DNA of 64,000 nt, taken from NCBI RefSeq assembly GCF_042646085.1, contig NZ_JBHRSZ010000007.1, positions 744,001 to 808,000 on the forward strand. Reading direction: 5' to 3'. This DNA is from Litoribrevibacter euphylliae (GTDB lineage: Bacteria > Pseudomonadota > Gammaproteobacteria > Pseudomonadales > Litoribrevibacteraceae). Shown here in pieces: positions 25,780 to 34,467 of the stretch. Each line of letters begins with the position of its first letter. Positions within the stretch are counted from its first letter, which is position 1. Below the pieces are notes generated by a model. That model was not told where the DNA came from. It ran no database searches and saw only the letters and a list, made by a program, of their open reading frames with translations. A program made the translations under genes and the position numbers.

Positions 25780-26166
25780 ATGAAAGCAGCAGATACCTTC
25801 CAGCTAAGTCCAGCACAGTCGAATAAGCTTTGGCATAAATGTCTTATGTCCTTGTATTTGCCTGTGGTTGCGAGCGCAATGACGCATTTGTTGGTGTATC
25901 CGATGCTGATGCTTTTGTTATTTGTTTGGTATATGCGTAACCCTGTGATGAAAGCGGTGTTGCAAGACAGAGCAGTGGCTAAGCTGTTGTTTGGTTTTGT
26001 TGCGGTTAGCTTTGCGTTCTTATCTGCTTGGTTGTATCTCACTTTTGAGCCGGCACGAGTACTGGTCAGCTCAGCCTATGTGGTCTTTGCTGTGATGCTG
26101 GGGCGTCGTCTTGAGACCTTAGCTCATACAGTGTGGCGTGGTGCCCGCACCAGCTACCAAGTATAG
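25780..26166 (+). CDS. Small integral membrane protein, function unknown
   Basis: 128 residues with about four hydrophobic stretches (CLMSLYLPVVASAMTHLLVY, MLMLLLFVWYM, LLFGFVAVSFAFLSAWLYL, VLVSSAYVVFAVMLG). I do not recognise a family. The stop TAG at 26164-26166 coincides with the start of a repeat end (GGGAGCCTCTGAACAAG from 26166), so the C-terminus may have been set or truncated by the element. Confidence 0.6.
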   Translation: MKAADTFQLSPAQSNKLWHKCLMSLYLPVVASAMTHLLVYPMLMLLLFVWYMRNPVMKAVLQDRAVAKLLFGFVAVSFAFLSAWLYLTFEPARVLVSSAYVVFAVMLGRRLETLAHTVWRGARTSYQV

Positions 26167-26222
26167 GGAGCCTCTGAACAAGTTCGCCCTAGAAGTTCGC
26201 ACTAGCAGCGGGCGCTAGAAAA
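26166..26222 (+). mobile_element. Partial left end of the MITE family
   Basis: GGGAGCCTCTGAACAAGTTCG begins at 26166, and the homology to the 9481 copy continues through CAGCGGGCGCTAGAAAA (26206-26222), about 55 bases with one indel. No right end is present, so it is a truncated copy. Confidence 0.6.
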
Positions 26223-26239
26223 CCCGTTGGGTGCTCCAC

Positions 26240-28108
26240 CTACACTTGGTGGAGCTTGCTTTTAGGTTCGTAGGCAATGACTTGATTACGGCCGGCATCT
26301 TTTGCTGAATAGAGTGCTTCATCGGCGTGATCAAACATCTTGGTTCGGTGTTCAGAAGAGTACGGGACTAATGAGTTCAGCCCGACGCTGACGGTGACTT
26401 GCAGTTGCTCCGTAGCAATTTGGAAGGGCGTATCCGCGATTTTCTGTCGAATCTTTTCTGCCACTTGATAAGCACCTTGTTCGCCTGTATCCGGCAGTAG
26501 TATTACAAACTCTTCGCCACCATAACGACAGGTAATGTCTTCCGGTCTTGAGATCACTTGTTTGATGGTATTGGCGACCATCACTAAGCATTCATCGCCG
26601 ACTAGGTGTCCGTGGTTATCATTGAATAGTTTAAAGTGATCAATATCGATAATCAGTAGTGATAATGGCTGTTGCAGGCGGTAAGCGGTGGTGTAGTAGT
26701 GTTGAAACTTTTCGTCGAAAAAGCCTCGGTTTTTGAGCCCAGTTAAGGCATCTTTCGAGTTCAGCTCGAGTAATTTTTGGTTCAGTTCTGCCAACTCAGA
26801 AGTACGCTCGTTGACACGTTGTTCCAACATCACGTTGGCTTCTTTTTGAATTTTCAGTGTTTCTTCTTGCGCTTTCCGCGCTTCTCGTTCGTGTTCTAAC
26901 GCTTCTAATTGGGCGCTGAAGGCTTTGCGCTTTTCTTGGTTGAGGCGATCCGCCAAGGCAATGGACAGCAGAATGATTTCCAATGCCGAACCAATTTGAG
27001 TGGCACTTTCAGTAATCACATTCTGTGGCAGCAGGGTGAATTTATTGAGCGCCAACACAATGCCGCCTGAAAGCATCGCGGTCCATGCCACCGTAAAATA
27101 ACGGGCAGAGACATCGCCTTGAATACATCGATAGACGCCTGCCATTAAAAGTGCGACACAGGCCGATACCGCTACATAAATGGTTGGACGAATCATGGTT
27201 TGGTAGGTAAATAATAAAGAGCAAACCATCAGGATGGCCGCAAACCAGGCGACCGCTTGCAGTGAACGGTTGATCCAGAAATGCGTTTCCGGTTTCAGCG
27301 ATAAGAAACGCAGTGAGAAGAAGGTGCCGAAGACCACGACTCCATTCAGGAAGAACACAATCGACTGATCGTTCCACCAAGTGGCTGTGGGCCAGAGATA
27401 TTGGAAGCTGAGACCATTGAGTGACGCCAAAAACAGCGGCATGCAGCTGATGTAAGCCACGTAGTGCAGATAGGTTTTTTCACTGACCGCAAGATAGACG
27501 AACAGATTATAGAGAATCATCACTAAGGCAATCCCGAAGTAGATGCCTTGGAAGATGACGCGTGATTGATCTACCTGGTGAAAGTCAATGGGGTTCCATA
27601 GATCCAGTGGCGCTTGCACTGAGCTGGTGGTTTTGAGCTTGAGGTAGACGTCGATTTGTTCGTTCACTTCGAAACGCATCGGGATCAGGAAATTTCGGTT
27701 TTGTACCAAGCGTTCATAAAAAGGAATTTTATCCCCAAGAATAAAGTGGTCGGTATAGGTACCGTTTCTCACCAGATAGACGTCGATGTGATCCAAGACG
27801 GCATAGCCTATTTCAAGGACGCGTTCGAAGGCCATAGCGTCTTCATTACGCAGAGAAAACTTCAGCCAATAACTGGAGTCAGAATAACCAAAATTCACTT
27901 GATTACCTTGATTCTTCTGCCATTGATCGTGAGGTGTGGATTGCAGAGCGGTGAAGGTGATCTGATGATTCGGGTCTTCTATAAAATAGACCGCATCTTC
28001 GAGGCTCAAACGTCGTTGGTTTTCGTTTAAGGATAGATAATCTTTTGCGTGTAACTGTGATGAGCAGAGTAAAACCAGCAGTGAAACGATCCATATCATG
28101 CGCTGCAT
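26240..28108 (-). CDS. 7TMR-DISM diguanylate cyclase
   Basis: Membrane sensor that should make cyclic di-GMP. Signal peptide at 1-21 (WIVSLLVLLCSSQLHA), a periplasmic 7TMR-DISM extracellular domain to about residue 180, seven membrane segments to about residue 390, a coiled coil (EREARKAQEETLKIQKEANV region), then a GGDEF domain. The active site is CRYGGEEFVILL, fully intact, and RPED lies five residues upstream as an inhibitory RxxD site, so product feedback is likely. 622 residues is typical for this architecture. The ligand is unknown. Confidence 0.93.
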   Translation of the reverse strand: MQRMIWIVSLLVLLCSSQLHAKDYLSLNENQRRLSLEDAVYFIEDPNHQITFTALQSTPHDQWQKNQGNQVNFGYSDSSYWLKFSLRNEDAMAFERVLEIGYAVLDHIDVYLVRNGTYTDHFILGDKIPFYERLVQNRNFLIPMRFEVNEQIDVYLKLKTTSSVQAPLDLWNPIDFHQVDQSRVIFQGIYFGIALVMILYNLFVYLAVSEKTYLHYVAYISCMPLFLASLNGLSFQYLWPTATWWNDQSIVFFLNGVVVFGTFFSLRFLSLKPETHFWINRSLQAVAWFAAILMVCSLLFTYQTMIRPTIYVAVSACVALLMAGVYRCIQGDVSARYFTVAWTAMLSGGIVLALNKFTLLPQNVITESATQIGSALEIILLSIALADRLNQEKRKAFSAQLEALEHEREARKAQEETLKIQKEANVMLEQRVNERTSELAELNQKLLELNSKDALTGLKNRGFFDEKFQHYYTTAYRLQQPLSLLIIDIDHFKLFNDNHGHLVGDECLVMVANTIKQVISRPEDITCRYGGEEFVILLPDTGEQGAYQVAEKIRQKIADTPFQIATEQLQVTVSVGLNSLVPYSSEHRTKMFDHADEALYSAKDAGRNQVIAYEPKSKLHQV

Positions 28109-28263
28109 AGCCGAAGCCTCAAGTTATTGTTATTTTTGTTCCGTCTATCATAGCCTAGTTGGCTATAGATTGACCTGCAAACGTACGACAATAAGATAAG
28201 TTTCTCTGTGGTTACAGGTCAGAATAAAGAGTACGAACCAGCGGCGGTTTATGAATTATCGGG

Positions 28264-29016
28264 TTATGGTTCCAGCGATTGGCGAATATCCACCAAGCGT
28301 TCTACTTGTTCGCCTTCGTCGTCAAAGTTTTGTGGGCTTAGCCATTGTTGAAATGCCATTTCCAACTGCGGCCATTCTTTATCAATCACAGAAAACCAGG
28401 CGGTATCACGGTTATGACCTTTAACCACCTGAGCTTGTCGAAACACCCCTTCAAACTGAAAACCTAAACGCAGCGCGGCACGTTTTGAGGGCTCGTTGAA
28501 ATCGTTGCACTTCCACTCATAACGTCGGTAGCCTAAGGCGAAGGCGTGTTGCATCATCAAATACATGGCTTCGGTGGACAGGGGGGTACGTTGCATTCTT
28601 GGGGAAAATTTCAGGTGCCCGACTTCAACGGAACCGGCCGAAGGCATGATCCGAAGATAGGCCGCCAGACCAACCGCTTTACCGGATTTGAGGTCAATGA
28701 TGGCGTAGAATTTTTGATCCGGCTGCTGGATCTGTTCAGACAACCAATCCTGGTATTCAGAAAAATCACGAAACGGACCATAAGGAAGATAGGTCCAGCT
28801 TTCAGGGGTAATATCTTCTGCATTTGCCTGATACAGTGCCTGGCCATGAAGTTTTGGATTCAGTCGTTCGAGTCGGCAAAAACGGCCAGTGGTTGGAATC
28901 TCGGTGGGGGAGCTAGGAGGTGTCCAATGTCCCATCGGTTCACCAAGGGTTTGCCCGTATTTGTTGGTAGTGAGATCGGAGGCGTGAGTCGTTGTTGTCG
29001 TTATTGTTGTATTCAT
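28264..29016 (-). CDS. GNAT N-acetyltransferase, RimJ/RimL-like
   Basis: GNAT-fold acetyltransferase of 250 residues. Typical pieces are TGRFCRLERLNPKLHGQALY, a long beta hairpin SVEVGHLKFSPRMQRTPLST (acetyl-CoA loop region), and YRRYEWKCNDFNEPSKRAAL followed by RLGFQFEGVFR. This matches the group of RimJ/L-like enzymes that modify proteins or small amines; the substrate is unknown. The first 27 residues are Thr-rich (MNTTITTTTTHASD), and the true start may be the later Met in GEPMGHW. Confidence 0.85.
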   Translation of the reverse strand: MNTTITTTTTHASDLTTNKYGQTLGEPMGHWTPPSSPTEIPTTGRFCRLERLNPKLHGQALYQANAEDITPESWTYLPYGPFRDFSEYQDWLSEQIQQPDQKFYAIIDLKSGKAVGLAAYLRIMPSAGSVEVGHLKFSPRMQRTPLSTEAMYLMMQHAFALGYRRYEWKCNDFNEPSKRAALRLGFQFEGVFRQAQVVKGHNRDTAWFSVIDKEWPQLEMAFQQWLSPQNFDDEGEQVERLVDIRQSLEP

Positions 29017-29194
29017 GAACTGATTGATTTACCAAGTAAAATTGTAAATCTAAAGAGTGTAGATGTTTGTCAAAAAGAATGCGAATGCTTGGGTTTGAGG
29101 TTCCCTACGCTTATGCAGAAGGTTACAGCTCTGGGTCGACAAAATCCCGCATTGTACGGGATTTATCCTTAGCAAATGGAGACGGTTTTCGATA

Positions 29195-29941
29195 CTAAAT
29201 CCCAGAAAAATAATATCGGCCCGCTTGCTCTAATATGATATAGCGAGTTCCTCGATCATTTCTGTAGTTATAACAAGTACTAGTGGAGTGGATGATAAGA
29301 CAGTCGTTGATTGTTAGCCTGAATGGGCTGTTCTTTAAGTGATTCTCTTGGTTGGCGCTCGAAGTCTTGATCGCATTTTCTAAACTTGCAACGATCGCCT
29401 TGTAGTCCTTGATTAAGCGCTCTCGGTGAGCCGGCTTCATCTCTGTAAGTTGATTGCTGAGGCTTTTGTATTCATTTTCATCCAAGCCTGCAAAAAAAAG
29501 TGCTTCATCTTTTGGAATGGCCAAATGCGCAAGAAAGTACGAAAAGTCGTGACTCGACAGTGCCTTTACCACAGATTTTGCTAAAGCAAGCTGGCTGTCT
29601 TGAGGGTATTTGTCATGATCCACTTTTATCCCATTTCTAAAGACTTGGCTCTTCAGATCATCAAGCTGCTTGCTACTCAATAGTGCGATGGTCGATGGCT
29701 GGTATTGCTCAGCGATGTGTTGATATTTGTCATACGCCTTATTTAACTGGATGCTGTCTTCCAGCTGTTTTGCGGTAACAAATTCAAGGTTGGCTTCGTG
29801 TGTATCACTCGTCGCATGGCTTAAGTTTGTATAATTTAAGGCGAATAGTAACAGCAATGTATTCAATAGCTGGTTGGTTAAGCGGCTTGGCTTGGTCATT
29901 CTCTCAGGCACCTTTCTCATTACTCTTGTTACCCTTTTCAT
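29195..29941 (-). CDS. Exported protein of unknown function, paralogue of the upstream gene
   Basis: 248 residues. A signal peptide is likely (LLNTLLLLFALNYTNLSHA), preceded by a long basic N-region, so the start could be the Met in PERMTKPSR. Not recognised as a known family. Residues 70-140 match the upstream neighbour: SSKQLDDLKSQVFRNGIKVD with DKYPQ, against SSLEISELKDKVFNGGIKKD with DTYPQ. The C-terminus has a predicted beta region with two cysteines (DCLIIHSTSTCYNY) that may form a disulfide. Its start overlaps the upstream stop (TAATG on the minus strand), so the two are co-translated. Confidence 0.7.
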   Translation of the reverse strand: MKRVTRVMRKVPERMTKPSRLTNQLLNTLLLLFALNYTNLSHATSDTHEANLEFVTAKQLEDSIQLNKAYDKYQHIAEQYQPSTIALLSSKQLDDLKSQVFRNGIKVDHDKYPQDSQLALAKSVVKALSSHDFSYFLAHLAIPKDEALFFAGLDENEYKSLSNQLTEMKPAHRERLIKDYKAIVASLENAIKTSSANQENHLKNSPFRLTINDCLIIHSTSTCYNYRNDRGTRYIILEQAGRYYFSGI

Positions 29942-30576
29942 TACTTAAAATACCAATAGTAATTATTGTCTGCTTTGATCAGTTTAAGTCCACGAATGTC
30001 TTGCCAGTTCAGTTCGTATAGCAAAGCAGTACCTTTACTGCCTCCCTTCACATACTCTAGTGTTGCATCGTTGTCTAACAGCTGATGTAAGTTGTCGATG
30101 ATGTTGATAATTTTAGAGTCATTCGAATCCAACAGTTTTTGCATGGTTTCGATGATATCCGGATCAACTTCTGCATCAGGAGAATGTGCAAGCGGACTCA
30201 GGTGATGCACCAGATATTGAGCGTCTTTATTTTTAAATACTTTGATCAATGATCGGAGTAAGTCCTGATAAGTCGATTGCGGATACGTATCGCTGTCTTT
30301 TTTAATGCCACCATTGAACACTTTGTCTTTGAGTTCACTGATTTCTAACGAACTGACAACGCTGGCGTTGCTTCCGGGGTAATTTTTGATGATGGTTTGC
30401 AATAGATCGTATTGTTTATCAAATTCCCCGGTATGTTGATACAAGCTCGCCTCAACAAACAGGCGGTTGGCCTTACTGTCATCAGGCTGTGTTTGTGGTG
30501 TTATTTGCGTTGTATTGCAACCGAGCATAAAAGCTAGGGAAAGTGTAATCAGGGAAAGTCGTGCAATTTTTCTCAT
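29941..30576 (-). CDS. Lipoprotein of unknown function, first of a paralogous pair
   Basis: 211 residues. The signal peptide ends in AFMLGCNTTQ, a good lipobox, so the protein should be lipid-anchored in the periplasm. The middle (HTGEFDKQYDLLQTIIKNYP) resembles a TPR-like helical segment and is followed by the stretch shared with the next gene. No known family was recognised. The two genes overlap and look like a tandem duplication that diverged into one anchored and one soluble exported form. Upstream lies a long imperfect palindrome. Confidence 0.72.
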   Translation of the reverse strand: MRKIARLSLITLSLAFMLGCNTTQITPQTQPDDSKANRLFVEASLYQHTGEFDKQYDLLQTIIKNYPGSNASVVSSLEISELKDKVFNGGIKKDSDTYPQSTYQDLLRSLIKVFKNKDAQYLVHHLSPLAHSPDAEVDPDIIETMQKLLDSNDSKIINIIDNLHQLLDNDATLEYVKGGSKGTALLYELNWQDIRGLKLIKADNNYYWYFK

Positions 30577-30610
30577 TGATGAACTCTGGGATGGTCTTTG
30601 GCGATTTATT

Positions 30611-30717
30611 CAAGCATGGCCGCATGGCAATTTCTTAGGTCCGTGAAGCGGGGACTAAGGCCTTCAGCCGTTCGACGTATGTTTACGTCTTCGGGCTGAA
30701 GGCTCCTTAGATGCTTG
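30611..30717. repeat. 107-base imperfect palindrome with alternative pairings
   Basis: Outer arms CAAGCAT (30611-30617) and ATGCTTG (30711-30717) enclose CTAAGG (30655-30660) with CCTTAG (30705-30710), CCTTCAGCC (30661-30669) with GGCTGAAGG (30694-30702), and GACGT with ACGTC (30674-30689). A competing left hairpin uses CTTAGGTCC (30634-30642) with GGGACTAAG (30651-30659), so the CTAAGG arm can belong to either stem. It lies between the 1176-residue gene and the lipoprotein pair. No T-run follows. It could be a repeat unit, a processing signal or an attC-like relic. Confidence 0.6.
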
Positions 30718-30747
30718 TTAGGTATTAAGCAGCGTATGTATTTTTTG

Positions 30748-33700
30748 CTAGCTCAACGTTTCCCCTAAGTATTTCGTCACCACATCCCGCACGGCACGAG
30801 ATTTATCCTTGGCAAAGTTGGCCAGGTACGGACGAGCGTCCGGATATTCTGCCAGTATTTCCATCAGGATGGCTCGATTATCGGCGCGCAGGAATTTGGC
30901 GACTTTTTTCAGCTCATTGGTTTGTGTCAAAGCGACCACCCAAAGCTGGCAAGCCTGAAGGTGATTATGTTTCACGCAATACAATAGGATGTGTTCATAA
31001 TTCACGCCTAATTCATGTATCCACATCAGAAATTGCGCGGTGGCCTGTTCTTCATACGCATCGTCATCATCGTCCTGCTCCAGACGTTTCTGTAACGACA
31101 TGCTGCCCTGAAGAACCTGTTGATCAAGAAGGCGATTTACCAGGTTACGCTCAAACAGTTTAAAGCCACGATAATTCACGTTGAGCAGTAGTTTCGTTAG
31201 GCGATCACGGCGGGTGTCGTCCAATAACCAAATCAGAGTATCCAGACCATTGAGACGATAATCGGGCGCCTGCACTTTCAGGTATTCGCCATGCAGATAT
31301 TGTTTGCTCATTGTCAGAGTCGTCTGATAATCGGCGTCCCCCTGCAAGTAACTCATAATCTGATCCAGCAGTTGCTGGCTGCGGAAATCACGGTCGGTTA
31401 GCTCGAAACAACGTTGCATCAGCTGTTCGCCGTTAACGTCACTGTTAATCAGCAACACAAAGCCGCCAATCTGGTTTAATGCTTTGGCCGGTTTTTCTGA
31501 ACCACCAATAATTTCCCAGTGATCGCCTCGGTCTTGTAATAGCCACAAATTTTGCCAGTCGATGTCCAGCGGTGCCAGGTTGTTCAGAGTCCGGAACTGT
31601 TCACTGACCTGATGTGGTTTCTGCGCCAGACGTTCATCACTCAGTTCGACAAACTCGGTGTTAAATTCGTCTGTTAAGGTCGCGTTGAAGTCTTCCCATT
31701 GCATCGTATTCAGACTGAGCTGAATACTGCGCAGCAGCGCTTGGGGCAGATCGGTGTTCAGTTCTTGCTGATACAGCTCGCTGAAACGCGGGTATTTCAA
31801 TAACAAACGGCGGTAAAACTCGGTTTTGGTGCTTTCGTTAATATAACGCAGACCATGATGTAAGGCCTCAGCATCGCGGCGCTTAAGCGGGCCAAATACC
31901 GACTGGTCGTCACTGTCGATGTGGGCAAATTTATCCAGCCATTCCTCGTATTCTTCCGGACCGTCGTAATTATTCAGACGACACTGGCTTACCTGAAAGG
32001 CCTGCAGATAAGCGCGATCGATACCGGCATCCAGCATCCTGAGGCGATAGTGCTCCAGAGCGTCGGCGCCATCGTCAAATTCAACATGGTAGTCATTCGT
32101 GGAGTAGGCCTGGGATACCAAACGGGTTACCCGTACCGGCGCTAACGCCACCATCAGTTGCCACAGGCGTTTGGCTTGTTGTTTAAAGGCACAGTCTTTG
32201 GGCGCCTTTAGCAGCCAGAAACAAATTAATAAACAACGCTGATAATTCTCGTCATGGTCACTTAAAAAATGGTAGCCAATCTGTTGCTGATTAAACTGGT
32301 TCATATTCAGAGGTCCACGCACCACTTCTTCGCGGTGGGCATATTGCTCAAATAACTCAATTACCTGCGGCTGGGTTAACTGTGGCTCTTCGGCGGTGAA
32401 ATAGTCGGCCAGTTGTTCGACCTGTTGTTCCGTCATGCCTCGTTGATCAAAAATTCCCTCACCGAGAATATCGAGACTCTCTCGAAGATAATCGAACATC
32501 GCCTGCCAGGGTGTTGGCGATGCAAATTCAGCGGCTAATTTTTTGCTGTTGGCATTGGTGGCGTTATTTTCATAGGCATCGTGTAATAACAGCGCCATTT
32601 GAGCGTATTGGCCGATGGCAAAGGTGCCGTCGTCTTTTCTGGGCCAGTTGGCCGGGTTGGCCAGTGTCGGATGTTCACTGAACAACTCGCGTGCTGCTTC
32701 TAAATTCTCAAAACACAGCAGTTCGTCCATGTCGCAAAACGTGGCGCCGATGTCATTCAATAAAAGGGCATTGATCTGTTTTTCCTGATCCGCTGCAGAT
32801 GCCTGGCTGTAACGACTGAAATAGGCATGTGTATCCAGCAGTTCATAATTCTCAATCAGACGGACAGGGAGAAAATTCCCCAACTCACGTTGACCCAACA
32901 GGCGGTAGAATACATCCAGCAGACGCAATACCTGTTCGCCACGTTGTTGCAGACTGGAGGATGGCATAATGTCGGCCAGTTCTTCGGCATCTTCATCATC
33001 ACAATACATTTCATCCAGCAGTTCATACAGTAATGGGCCAAGTTCCGGGGCGATGTTCTGATTATTATGAGTGCCAAGCAGATCGTCGCTGAGTTGCTGA
33101 TAAAACGCCGGAGCGTGTCGTTGTGCCAGCTCTATCAGAGGGATTTCGGTTAAGGCCTCAACGGCTGCCGGCTGGCTGCCATCAATTATATGTTGCCAGA
33201 CCGTATCCCCCTGAGGTAACGCCAAAATTAGCGGTTTCACATTACGCAGGTGCTGACCTGTTGTGTCGTTGTCCCAGTATTCTTCTTGATAAAAATTACC
33301 CGTCGCGTAACACACCAGCGGCTTGTTGGTTTGTGCTTTGATCTGTTGTTGTAAGTCGAGTGCCTCGTCTTCCAGGCTGGCGGTTATAAAATGCTGCTGG
33401 CGGTGTGCTTCCTGGTCTTCTTCGTTGAACGGGTCACCTTCTTCGGGCAGCAGGGTTAAATAAAAGTCGAGTACCGGGTCGGCGTTATCAAAATCGCTGT
33501 CTTCGCAGTACAGCATTTTCGGACTGGTCAGTAGGCGTTCAGTTAAGGCTTGTTTGAACCAAGAGTATTCTTCCGGGTTGGCTTTTAAGAATTCGCCGAG
33601 TGGTTGATAGTGAGTGTCACTTTCCCATTCGTTGCCATACATCTGGAAACGTATGCCACTGTTGTCACACCAGATATAGGCGTTAATCACATCGCGTGTC

Positions 33701-34278
33701 CAACCGTGTTTGTGCACAAAATGGGCGAGGTAATCCCTGTAGCCACCGGCGTGCTCATCGTCCCAGTAGGGGATAAAAAACTGTGCCAAGAACGTGATGT
33801 ATTGACTGTCGTAGCAGCCCAATAAAAATAACGCTTCAGTGCCGTACACCCGCATGTCGTCAGTCCACATGGCGCTGGTGTCGTTGTATTTTCGGGCATA
33901 GGCGACCATGGCTTCGGCGGTGTTCACCAACTCGCCGATAACGGTTTCGTGTTGCAGTGCGATGGCAAACAGGATGGCTTCCGAAACATACAGTTCGTCG
34001 TCATCCGCGATGGTTTCATCGTCTTCAAAGGTCCAGGACTCTGGACCTTGCTGATATGCACTATAAGCAAGCTTTCGCCAGTGTTCACTTTCGATGTCCT
34101 GGAACTGCAGGCGACGAGTCGAGTTTTCTTCCTGTACAACAAACTCTACATCGAATTGACCTTTGTTAAAGGCACGGCCTGTCGCCAGGTGTTGCTGGTA
34201 CTGTTGCAGCGCGGAACGCAGGGATTCTGGGCGGTCGATAAAAACAGGGATTTGGATGGACTTGTCGAACTGCTTCAT
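30748..34278 (-). CDS. Large cytoplasmic protein of unknown function (1176 residues)
   Basis: No signal peptide, membrane segment, nucleotide-binding motif or catalytic motif could be recognised. The protein is acidic, rich in Gln, Leu, Asp and Glu, and predicted mostly helical, with many short repeats of amphipathic helices; the C-terminus (ARPYLANFAKDKSRAVRDVV, then TKYLGETLS) reads like a HEAT-type repeat. A scaffold or repeat protein would fit, but that is inference. ATG 34278 follows AAGGAC at five bases. Its length and intact frame argue for selection. It is followed by the palindrome and the exported paralogue pair on the same strand, which may or may not be related. Confidence 0.75.
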   Translation of the reverse strand: MKQFDKSIQIPVFIDRPESLRSALQQYQQHLATGRAFNKGQFDVEFVVQEENSTRRLQFQDIESEHWRKLAYSAYQQGPESWTFEDDETIADDDELYVSEAILFAIALQHETVIGELVNTAEAMVAYARKYNDTSAMWTDDMRVYGTEALFLLGCYDSQYITFLAQFFIPYWDDEHAGGYRDYLAHFVHKHGWTRDVINAYIWCDNSGIRFQMYGNEWESDTHYQPLGEFLKANPEEYSWFKQALTERLLTSPKMLYCEDSDFDNADPVLDFYLTLLPEEGDPFNEEDQEAHRQQHFITASLEDEALDLQQQIKAQTNKPLVCYATGNFYQEEYWDNDTTGQHLRNVKPLILALPQGDTVWQHIIDGSQPAAVEALTEIPLIELAQRHAPAFYQQLSDDLLGTHNNQNIAPELGPLLYELLDEMYCDDEDAEELADIMPSSSLQQRGEQVLRLLDVFYRLLGQRELGNFLPVRLIENYELLDTHAYFSRYSQASAADQEKQINALLLNDIGATFCDMDELLCFENLEAARELFSEHPTLANPANWPRKDDGTFAIGQYAQMALLLHDAYENNATNANSKKLAAEFASPTPWQAMFDYLRESLDILGEGIFDQRGMTEQQVEQLADYFTAEEPQLTQPQVIELFEQYAHREEVVRGPLNMNQFNQQQIGYHFLSDHDENYQRCLLICFWLLKAPKDCAFKQQAKRLWQLMVALAPVRVTRLVSQAYSTNDYHVEFDDGADALEHYRLRMLDAGIDRAYLQAFQVSQCRLNNYDGPEEYEEWLDKFAHIDSDDQSVFGPLKRRDAEALHHGLRYINESTKTEFYRRLLLKYPRFSELYQQELNTDLPQALLRSIQLSLNTMQWEDFNATLTDEFNTEFVELSDERLAQKPHQVSEQFRTLNNLAPLDIDWQNLWLLQDRGDHWEIIGGSEKPAKALNQIGGFVLLINSDVNGEQLMQRCFELTDRDFRSQQLLDQIMSYLQGDADYQTTLTMSKQYLHGEYLKVQAPDYRLNGLDTLIWLLDDTRRDRLTKLLLNVNYRGFKLFERNLVNRLLDQQVLQGSMSLQKRLEQDDDDDAYEEQATAQFLMWIHELGVNYEHILLYCVKHNHLQACQLWVVALTQTNELKKVAKFLRADNRAILMEILAEYPDARPYLANFAKDKSRAVRDVVTKYLGETLS

Positions 34279-34412
34279 GGGTTGTCCTTAACTTTACTTT
34301 CCATAACTAATAGTTTGTAAATTAGGTCAAGTATGATATCAGAACCTGGCAGTTGCTCAGAGTCTTCTGCTTAGGCAAATGGTTACAGTCTGTAAGTTCA
34401 GAGGTTATGTCA

Positions 34413-34432
34413 GGCTTCTCGGACGAGAAGCC
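34413..34432 (-). terminator. Hairpin downstream of nhaC
   Basis: GGCTTCTC (34413-34420) pairs with GAGAAGCC (34425-34432) around a four-base loop, 35 bases past the nhaC stop. The 8-bp GC-rich stem is strong, but no T-run follows on the minus strand, so termination is uncertain. The remaining gap between the two genes (34279-34467) shows nothing else. Confidence 0.35.
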
Positions 34433-34467
34433 TTGTCAGGAAGGAAATGGTATCAGCACGAAGATTG

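Noticed and set aside
30611..30720. Integron attC site
   Set aside because: GTTAGGT at 30717-30723 fits the GTTRRRY end and the long hairpin is attC-like, but no RYYYAAC core is present at the other end, and no cassette array or integrase is seen.
30924..34320. Several plus-strand ORFs opposite the 1176-residue gene
   Set aside because: Short, without motifs or ribosome binding sites; they are antisense frames of the long gene.
34393..34410. Further MITE end (complement of AACCTCTGAAC)
   Set aside because: Only about 11 bases match the terminal repeat and the homology stops at once; likely chance.
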